The notes under the pieces are model-generated. The model was not told the DNA's origin, made no database searches, and worked only from the letters and a program-made list of their open reading frames with translations. Made by a program: the position numbers and the translations under genes. Of a stretch of DNA of 11,297 nucleotides, positions 5,437 to 11,297 are shown piece by piece. Each line of letters starts with the position of its first letter. The stretch's first letter is position 1. This DNA comes from an uncultured Spirochaetales bacterium (lineage in GTDB: Bacteria > Spirochaetota > Spirochaetia > Sphaerochaetales > Sphaerochaetaceae): NCBI GenBank assembly GCA_945947045.1, contig CAMEXG010000057.1, positions 1-11,297 of the forward strand, written 5' to 3'.

Positions 5437-7749
5437 ATGAGTAAAACATCTCTTATTTTGCATGGACATTTTTACCAACCACCAAGAGAAAACCCAAAAA
5501 CCGGACTAATCCCAAAGCAGCCTAGTGCAAGCCCTTGGATGGATTGGAATGAGAAAATATACGACAGCTGTTATGCAGCAAATCTTTCATCCCGATACTT
5601 AGATTATGCAGGAAGAATTATTAGCCTTACAAATAATTACGCTTATTTGTCCTTTAACTTCGGACCCACTCTGCTCTCTTGGTTGGACAACAACCATCCA
5701 GAGGTTGTGGATGGTCTGAGAGAAGCAGATAGAGACAGCATCAAGAGACTTGGACATGGAAACGCCATACCTCAAGGCTTTAACCATACTATTCTTCCTT
5801 TGGACAAAGAAGAGAATGCAAGGCTGCAGATTGCTTGGGGCATCGAGGACTTTCAATATCATTTTCAAAGAGATCCCGAAGGAATGTGGCTTCCAGAATG
5901 TGCTGTAAATGAAACAGTAATCGATATTCTCAGCGAAGCAGGAATAAAATTCATCATTCTTTCACCCTGGCAGTGCAACAGCATTGAAGGGAACGACGGA
6001 ATAATGCATGAGTTGGGATCTAATCCGGCTCCCTACTCAGAGCCATATATTTTGACAGGAAAGAGAGGAAAGGAGATCACTGCGTTCTTCTATGAACCAG
6101 GATTGGCCTCGGGTATCTCCTTCGGACACTATCTGAGAAATGCAGATTCCCTCTACTCTACTCTTCTGGACATCAAAAACAGAGATAAGTCTCCTCTTAT
6201 TCATACTGCTACAGATGGTGAAATATATGGTCACCACGAACCATATGGAGATATGGCCTTGGCAGCCCTTATCAAGAAGGTGAACGAAAGAGATGACTTC
6301 GTCTTTGACAACTACGGATCTTTCATGTCGAAGCACCCTGCAAAAAAGCATGCGGAGCTAAGAAAGGGAGAAGAAGGCAGAGGAACCAGCTGGTCTTGCT
6401 CTCATGGTGTCTCTCGTTGGTATAAAGACTGTGGTTGTCATACAGGAGGGGAAGAAGGCTGGAACCAGAAATGGCGCACAGGATTAAGAAACGCCCTCAA
6501 TAATCTTGGAGACAAAATCGACGTCATATTCAAGAGAGAAATCGATTCTATTTTCAGAGGAAAGCTTTCCAGCTCCGACTTATTGACTGAAGCGGGAAAT
6601 GTTTTCTGTGGAAAAGTTGAGATGAAGAAGTTTATTTCTGATCTCTCAGATAAATATGAAATCTCAAAAAGCGACTCTGAAAAGCTTGCCCATCTACTGA
6701 CAGGAATGAAGTATAAACACTTCTCCTTTACATCCTGCGGTTGGTTCTTCTCCGAATTAAGCGGCATAGAGCCCAGACAAGACATCAAGTATGCAATCCA
6801 CGCTATAACTCTTTTCCAGCAGTTTACACAGGAAGAGTTGATGATCCCATTCCTCAATGATCTAAAGAAAGCTAAATCAAACATCAGGGAACAGGGAGAT
6901 GGTATGCTTATCGCCCAGGAAGAGATCAAAGGTTTAGATGGAGACGTGGAGGCTGCAGTCTACTTCTATATGAACGTATCAATGGCGAATAGTGAAAACT
7001 GGAAACGAAGGTATGGAAAGTTCTATCTGAAAAACATCTCCACTTCAGACGGCAAGGAGTTTGAAACTACAGTTTCCGATACTTCCACAGATGAAGAATT
7101 CTCCTTCAGAATTCTTCCTGCCCTTACAATCGACAAGGGAATAAATCTTTATGTAACAAAGATTAAACAGAGTGGTCTAAGACCAGAGATTTATCATATC
7201 ACTAATTCTGATATTCCTTTGAGAGTTTTAGATGAGGCATATCGATGGATAGACGAAGCGATGGTGACTATCGACGAGAAGACTCTGATCGATCAGATCA
7301 ACTCCCTCAAGGTCTATGCTATGCTTCTCTCCCAGAGTAAAGTCGGCGAAATGGACGCAAGGCTGGTGGAGAATCTTGGTGTTTCAATGAGATGGATAAG
7401 AAGCCTTCTGAAATCCAAGTGCGATATGGAATATGAAAAGAGGATGGATCTTATAAAGGATCTCATGTTCTTTATCCAGGCTTATGGTAGAGAAAACGAG
7501 CAGTTAATGCTTGACGACCTTGTCATCCAGTCCGTTGATTCACTCTTGAGAATCGTGAAGGAAAAGGGTTTGAATGAGACTGTTGCAGTTACTCTTTCAA
7601 AAGTAATCGGCACTCTGAGAGAAGTCGGTAAAGAGCCTGACTTGAGAAAGCTTCAGAATGAAGTATATAAGTATTACTCCGGTAAAAAGAATATCGAGTG
7701 TTCTGAAGAAACTGCAATGGATATCTATAGGACTCTTAATTTCAGCTAA
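5437..7749 (+). CDS. GH57 / DUF3536 large glycoside hydrolase-like protein
   Basis: A 770-residue cytoplasmic protein with an N-terminal GH57 barrel and a C-terminal DUF3536 region. Visible motifs are LILHGHFYQPPRENP (6-20), LSFNFGPTLLSWL (71-83), GMWLPECAVNE (149-159) with probable nucleophile E154, and IHTATDGEIYGHHEPYGDMA (255-274) with probable acid/base D260. The family hallmark is at 318-338: TSWSCSHGVSRWYKDCGC and the following HTGG, whose C321, H323, C332, C334 and H335 cluster closely. The remainder, about 340-770, is mostly helical with no repeat or membrane segment. The start ATG at 5437 has GGAGTGA upstream; a GTG at 5425 in the same frame overlaps that site and is rejected. It diverges from the DUF4912-GH57 pair and has its own terminator. 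Activity on an alpha-glucan is likely from the family, but substrate and reaction are unknown. Confidence 0.92.
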   Translation: MSKTSLILHGHFYQPPRENPKTGLIPKQPSASPWMDWNEKIYDSCYAANLSSRYLDYAGRIISLTNNYAYLSFNFGPTLLSWLDNNHPEVVDGLREADRDSIKRLGHGNAIPQGFNHTILPLDKEENARLQIAWGIEDFQYHFQRDPEGMWLPECAVNETVIDILSEAGIKFIILSPWQCNSIEGNDGIMHELGSNPAPYSEPYILTGKRGKEITAFFYEPGLASGISFGHYLRNADSLYSTLLDIKNRDKSPLIHTATDGEIYGHHEPYGDMALAALIKKVNERDDFVFDNYGSFMSKHPAKKHAELRKGEEGRGTSWSCSHGVSRWYKDCGCHTGGEEGWNQKWRTGLRNALNNLGDKIDVIFKREIDSIFRGKLSSSDLLTEAGNVFCGKVEMKKFISDLSDKYEISKSDSEKLAHLLTGMKYKHFSFTSCGWFFSELSGIEPRQDIKYAIHAITLFQQFTQEELMIPFLNDLKKAKSNIREQGDGMLIAQEEIKGLDGDVEAAVYFYMNVSMANSENWKRRYGKFYLKNISTSDGKEFETTVSDTSTDEEFSFRILPALTIDKGINLYVTKIKQSGLRPEIYHITNSDIPLRVLDEAYRWIDEAMVTIDEKTLIDQINSLKVYAMLLSQSKVGEMDARLVENLGVSMRWIRSLLKSKCDMEYEKRMDLIKDLMFFIQAYGRENEQLMLDDLVIQSVDSLLRIVKEKGLNETVAVTLSKVIGTLREVGKEPDLRKLQNEVYKYYSGKKNIECSEETAMDIYRTLNFS

Positions 7750-7799
7750 GTAATTACTACTTAAAGTAATCGCTTTCCTACGATCAAAACTATCAGAAT

Positions 7800-7835
7800 A
7801 ATGGCTGCCAGTATTATTTAGCAGCCATTGTTTTT
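7800..7835 (+). terminator. Terminator between convergent GH57/DUF3536 and recN
   Basis: A perfect 9-bp stem AATGGCTGC (7800-7808) / GCAGCCATT (7821-7829) with a 12-base loop is followed by G and five T (7831-7835) on the plus strand. It lies 50 bases past the stop at 7749. Read from the minus strand the same stem is followed by ATTCTG, so it may also help end recN transcription, but less well. Confidence 0.8.
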
Positions 7836-7850
7836 ATACTTTATAAACAC

Positions 7851-9491
7851 TTACTTACCAAGCATCTTTCTCGCATGTTCAAGAGATATCTCGCTTTCAT
7901 CTCCACTGAGTATTCTTGCTATCTCTCTTACCCTTTCTTCGTTCTCCAAAAGCTTAATATGGCTTACTGTCCTTCCATTCTCTTCCGTTTTATAGACTTT
8001 ATAGTGTCTGTCCCCTTCAGAAGCTATCTGGGAGAGATGAGTTATGGTAATGACTTGCTTTGTCTTAGAAAGTTCCACCAGTTCCTTGGCAACACATGTA
8101 GCGACCTTCCCTCCTATACCTGCATCAACCTCATCGAAGAGCATTGTATCTACACTACCACTACCCTCCATGCTTGTCTTCATTGCAAGCATAAGCCTTG
8201 AGAGTTCTCCTCCACTTGAGGTCTCTTGAATAAGACTAGTCTTCTCTCCCTTGTTTGCAGAGATCAAGTACTCGATTCTGTCATTGCCATAGGGACCTGG
8301 AGAAGAAAGAGGAGTAAGGGAAATAGTAAAGACTGCAGCCTCCATTCCTAGTCTATGGAGCTTTTCCTCTATACGCTTTGAGAAGACCTCGGCACCTTTC
8401 TTTCTTAATGAAGTTAGTTTGATTGCTTTTGCATCCACTTCTTTTTTAAGTTTATCTATTTTCTTTTCTAAAGAGGATATAATATCGGAAGAATCTGAGA
8501 TCATCTCTAGTTTTTCCCTGAAGCTCTCTCTTTGCTCTATGGCAGCTTCCACTGATCCTCCGAATCTTCGTTTCATTCTTTGGATTACAGATATCCTCTG
8601 ATTCATCATCTCTATTTCCGTTTCACTAAAGGACATTGATGATAGATAATCCCTGATACTTTCCAGAATATCTTCAGTCTCAATACTCTGACTCTCTAAT
8701 CTTTCGGAATACTCTAATAAAGAAGGATCCTTCTTTTCCGCCTTCCTCATATAACTCAAAGCTTCAGAAAGAGAGGAGACGGCGCTTTTCAACTCATCCT
8801 GTGAAGAAGAAAGATTCTCAGCGATAAACTCACTTGAAGCTTGTAGGTTGAGCTTATCTTTCAGCTCTTCCTCCTCCCCTATTTTCAAGTCAGCGTTATC
8901 CAATTCCGAGAGGCAATACTTCATGTAATCGGCCTCTTCACTACTTCTCTCCATCAGTTCTTTTGTCTCTTTGAGTTTATTCTCCGTGCTGACCAGCTCC
9001 GAGTATGATGAACGGTAACTCTCCAGAGCATCAAGAGATGAGGATGCTTCATCCAGTACTCTTCTCAGCACGTCGCTCTTCATAAGAGACTGGTGTGCAT
9101 GCTGACTTGAAACATCCACAAGAAGCATACCCAACTCTTCCCCCTCAACTCTAGTGAGAGCTGTACCATTTACACTATAAGAAGATCTGCCGTTTGTCCT
9201 AATTACTCTTCTCAGTATCAACGTGTTGTCTTCAATGTCTATTTCATGGTTGTTGCACCATGAAATAACATCAGGACTAGTAATGGAGAATGTCCCTGAT
9301 ACTTCAGCCATATCAGAACCATTTCTCACTGCTTCTTTATCTGCTTTCTGTCCCAAAAGAAGGGACAATGCTCCAAGTATTATAGATTTACCGCTGCCAG
9401 TTTCACCTGTTATAACAGTAAAACCATCGGAGAAATCAAGATCAAGTTTATCGATCAACACATAATTCCTGACATGGAGACTCTCAAGCAT
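7851..9491 (-). CDS. recN: DNA repair protein RecN (SMC-like ATPase)
   Basis: A cytoplasmic SMC-family ATPase that acts early in recombinational repair of double-strand breaks, holding DNA ends with RecA. At 546 residues it is close to the usual RecN length of about 550. It has the N-terminal FTVITGETGSGKSIILGALS (24-43) with Walker A 29-36 and catalytic Lys K35, a long antiparallel coiled-coil region (about 150-370, rich in Glu, Lys, Ser), the ABC signature SSGGELSR (425-432), Walker B MLFDEVDAGIGG (450-461) with D453/E454, and the H-loop ITHLSQ with H485. The start ATG at 9491 overlaps the end of the NAD kinase gene by 8 nt (ATGCTTGA) and has GGGGGA upstream, so the two are translationally linked. 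All motifs are intact. Confidence 0.97.
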   Translation of the reverse strand: MLESLHVRNYVLIDKLDLDFSDGFTVITGETGSGKSIILGALSLLLGQKADKEAVRNGSDMAEVSGTFSITSPDVISWCNNHEIDIEDNTLILRRVIRTNGRSSYSVNGTALTRVEGEELGMLLVDVSSQHAHQSLMKSDVLRRVLDEASSSLDALESYRSSYSELVSTENKLKETKELMERSSEEADYMKYCLSELDNADLKIGEEEELKDKLNLQASSEFIAENLSSSQDELKSAVSSLSEALSYMRKAEKKDPSLLEYSERLESQSIETEDILESIRDYLSSMSFSETEIEMMNQRISVIQRMKRRFGGSVEAAIEQRESFREKLEMISDSSDIISSLEKKIDKLKKEVDAKAIKLTSLRKKGAEVFSKRIEEKLHRLGMEAAVFTISLTPLSSPGPYGNDRIEYLISANKGEKTSLIQETSSGGELSRLMLAMKTSMEGSGSVDTMLFDEVDAGIGGKVATCVAKELVELSKTKQVITITHLSQIASEGDRHYKVYKTEENGRTVSHIKLLENEERVREIARILSGDESEISLEHARKMLGK

Positions 9492-10338
9492 TTCTCATAT
9501 CCCCCGCCCAATGAAGCTTCTCTCTGATGACTTCAGTAAAATTACGCTTTGTAGAATGAATCAGTCTAAGCCTCTTTGAACTCATTTCAACAACAATCTT
9601 ATCATTTTCCACTAGTTCAAAGAGAACCTGTCCATCTACTGTCAATACAATATCTGTTCTCTGATGTTCCAATACTTCCAAAACAATCTCTTTCTCACCT
9701 GTCACCACGGGGCGGTTCGAGAGAGTAAAGGGACATATAGGAGTAATAATCAAAGCCCTCATTTCTGCATCCAAAATAGGTCCCCCGGATGCAAGAGAAT
9801 AACCGGTGCTACCTGTAGGCGTTGCCACTATCATACCATCGGAACGGAAGTTACCGGCAAATGTCTTGTCGATGCTGAGACCAAGATTAATAACCTTTGC
9901 TATACCAGAGGAGCAGATTACCGCTTCGTTGAGGCCTCGGGAGAAGAACACTTCCTTTCCATCTCTATATACAGAAACCTTGAGCATTAATCGCTTTGAC
10001 ACGTTATCGGCGCCAGATAGATATGCGTCCAGACTTTCTTTCCACTCCGTCTTCTCTATTTCAGTAATATAACCGAAGGTTCCAAGGTTGACAGGAAGAA
10101 CAGTGGTGCCATAAGGCGCTGCACAACGGGCAGCATAGAGTACAGTTCCATCTCCTCCAAGAGCAACAATAAGATCGATGTCATTTCCTATATCCATGGT
10201 ACCTTCTGTAGTATCGATAAAAACGGAATTGACACATATTCTCATCTCGCTCAAGTACTTTTCAATATCTTCAGCGACTTCCTTACTCTCTGTCTTGATA
10301 CTAGGAGCAATAATAAGAACTTTCTTTACTCTACTCAT
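9484..10338 (-). CDS. nadK: NAD kinase (NAD(+) to NADP(+))
   Basis: Phosphorylates NAD to NADP with ATP (or polyphosphate in some members) and is the only known route to NADP in most bacteria; cytosolic. The 284 residues carry the full motif set: GGDGT at 61-65 with the catalytic Asp D63, LPVNLGTFGYITEIE (81-95), the LNEAVI motif (136-141), SDGMIVATPTGSTGYSLASG (166-185), and VDGQ (234-237). Length is typical of bacterial NadK. The start ATG at 10338 is preceded by AGGTAGG and lies three bases after the stop of the DegT-like gene, while the end overlaps recN. Linkage of nadK to recN is common in several bacterial phyla. No unusual residues were seen. Confidence 0.97.
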   Translation of the reverse strand: MSRVKKVLIIAPSIKTESKEVAEDIEKYLSEMRICVNSVFIDTTEGTMDIGNDIDLIVALGGDGTVLYAARCAAPYGTTVLPVNLGTFGYITEIEKTEWKESLDAYLSGADNVSKRLMLKVSVYRDGKEVFFSRGLNEAVICSSGIAKVINLGLSIDKTFAGNFRSDGMIVATPTGSTGYSLASGGPILDAEMRALIITPICPFTLSNRPVVTGEKEIVLEVLEHQRTDIVLTVDGQVLFELVENDKIVVEMSSKRLRLIHSTKRNFTEVIREKLHWAGDMRNA

Positions 10339-10341
10339 AAC

Positions 10342-11297
10342 CTACCTTAGAATCCCCAACACTTTCTGTACTGTAGCTATTTCAGATTGAGACAAAAACG
10401 GATATAAAGGAAAGCTGACGGCACGGGACAATGCCGGTACTGCTTTCGGGAACTTATCAAAACGATCTTGATACTTGGAACCAATAGCTTTACCAAATGT
10501 TTTTCTTGCAGTCACCTGATACTTTAAGGCCAATGCGATGGTATCGTCAGGTCTTTCGTTTACGATACAAGAAAAGCCATATCCATTTATCTCGAAATCC
10601 ACATTTCCGTTGCCAAAAACTTTTACCCTATTTCTCTTTAAGACTTCGTCTTGATAGATTCTCCAAATATTTGATCTACGTTGAACAACAGTAGGTAGCT
10701 TCTCCAGCTGTACAATACCCAGTGCAGCGTTCATATCCGCCATTTCAATATATGGAGAATAATCGGAAGTCTCTTTTTTCATTAAGGCAATATACTCTTC
10801 GTTATCAGACAATAGAACTGCACCACCGGCTGTAGAGACAATGGAGTCTTCTTCTGTGGCTGCTATTACAACATCGCCGATTGCACCGGGAAATACATCT
10901 TGGAACTTGCTTCCTACACTTTGAGTAATGTCCTCAATAATAGGTAAACCAAGCTCTTTAAAAGAATTAATAGAAGAAGGAAGAAGCCCCAAAGGATAGA
11001 ATAGGAGTAAAGCTTTCACTCCTTTCTCCATCCCCATCTTTATGTCATCGATGAATGGCATCATTTCAGAATCAACGTCGACAAGGTAAGGTTTTATACC
11101 AAATCGTCTAAAAGCCTCAGAATAAATCTCTGGAGATAATACACTGATTGCACAATAATCCCCTTCAGATAATCCAAGAATCTTTAGAGAAATAGCAACT
11201 GCATCGATAAAAGAACGTAAAGCCACGCCATCCTTTTTCTTACAATAGGATGCAAATGACTTAACAAAGAGTTTCTTTTTTTCTCCAGGACCTATTT
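10342..11297 (-). CDS. DegT/DnrJ/EryC1/StrS-fold aminotransferase homologue lacking the PLP lysine, 5' end outside window
   Basis: A fold-type I PLP-enzyme homologue. The reading frame is open to the window edge: its first full codon is at 11295, and translation of 11295-11227 gives DegT-like residues including VKSFASYC and KKKDGVALRS, so a GTG at 11226 is internal rather than the true start. Recognisable parts are LGLSEGDYCAISV, GIKPYLVDVDSE, PIIEDITQSVGS (the pyridine-binding Asp motif, usually EDAAQA.G), and MNAALGIVQLEKLP. Where sugar aminotransferases have FS..K.(L/I)TTGEGG with the Schiff-base Lys, this protein reads ATEEDSIVSTAGGAV: the aligned residue is Asp (codon 10848-10846) and no Lys is near. 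It may be catalytically inactive, regulatory, or use another reaction. It is followed after 3 nt by nadK, then recN. Fold assignment is firm; function is unknown. Confidence 0.85.
   Translation of the reverse strand, partial: IGPGEKKKLFVKSFASYCKKKDGVALRSFIDAVAISLKILGLSEGDYCAISVLSPEIYSEAFRRFGIKPYLVDVDSEMMPFIDDIKMGMEKGVKALLLFYPLGLLPSSINSFKELGLPIIEDITQSVGSKFQDVFPGAIGDVVIAATEEDSIVSTAGGAVLLSDNEEYIALMKKETSDYSPYIEMADMNAALGIVQLEKLPTVVQRRSNIWRIYQDEVLKRNRVKVFGNGNVDFEINGYGFSCIVNERPDDTIALALKYQVTARKTFGKAIGSKYQDRFDKFPKAVPALSRAVSFPLYPFLSQSEIATVQKVLGILR

Noticed and set aside
6037..6929. Minus-strand open frames inside the DUF3536 GH57 gene
   Set aside because: They are antisense shadows with low-complexity residues; the plus frame carries the conserved GH57 motifs.
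7753..7770. Inverted repeat ATTACT/AGTAAT just after the DUF3536 gene
   Set aside because: A short AT-rich 6-bp stem with no following T run; the real terminator is 30 bases downstream.
10342..11226. DegT-like gene starting at GTG 11226 as a complete 294-residue protein
   Set aside because: The frame is open upstream to the window edge and the residues there continue the family pattern (SFASYC, then KKKDGVALRS), so the gene is 5'-truncated by the window.
1..11297. Mobile element, prophage, CRISPR array, toxin-antitoxin or defence system
   Set aside because: No transposase, integrase, direct-repeat array, att-like duplication at the tRNAs, nuclease or antitoxin-like pair was seen. All genes fit housekeeping or metabolic families with similar base use.

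Overview
The window looks like an ordinary stretch of bacterial chromosome, AT-rich by eye. The most likely source is a spirochaete (Treponema/Sphaerochaeta-like). That is an inference from family content: a DUF4912 protein coupled to a GH57 branching-enzyme homologue, a separate DUF3536-type GH57, and a nadK-recN pair. A Firmicute or another anaerobe cannot be excluded. There is no phage, transposon, CRISPR or plasmid signature.

Region 1 (1-2589, all minus) is a tightly packed operon read leftwards: a five-helix CmpB-type membrane protein with a coiled-coil tail, the YggS/PLPBP pyridoxal-phosphate protein, a 111-residue exported or membrane protein of unknown role starting at TTG, and an RluD-type pseudouridine synthase cut by the window edge. 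Junctions are an 8-nt overlap, a stop/start TTGA overlap and a 3-nt gap, so the genes are probably co-translated.

Region 2 (2641-2892, minus) holds tRNA-Leu(GAG) then tRNA-Val(TAC). They share one strong promoter (TTGACT-17-TAATAT) preceded by three A-tracts in helical phase. Each tRNA is followed by its own terminator-like hairpin, and the first hairpin lies between the two tRNAs.

Region 3 (2987-7835) is a carbohydrate block around a divergent promoter region. Leftwards run a DUF4912 protein and a GH57/DUF1957 probable 1,4-alpha-glucan branching enzyme, joined by an ATGA overlap. Rightwards runs a 770-residue GH57/DUF3536 protein with its own terminator. Both GH57 enzymes keep the catalytic Glu and Asp, so an alpha-glucan (glycogen) role is likely, although substrates cannot be read from the sequence.

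Region 4 (7851-11297, minus) is a second compact operon: a DegT/StrS-fold aminotransferase homologue (5' end outside the window), NAD kinase and the DNA-repair ATPase RecN. The DegT homologue lacks the catalytic lysine, which is the most unusual protein-level feature seen. I did not find a clearly new multi-gene system. The best leads are the lysine-less DegT protein, the Cys/His cluster in the DUF3536 GH57, the hairpin between the tRNAs with the slightly irregular tRNA-Leu, and the small TTG-started membrane protein.
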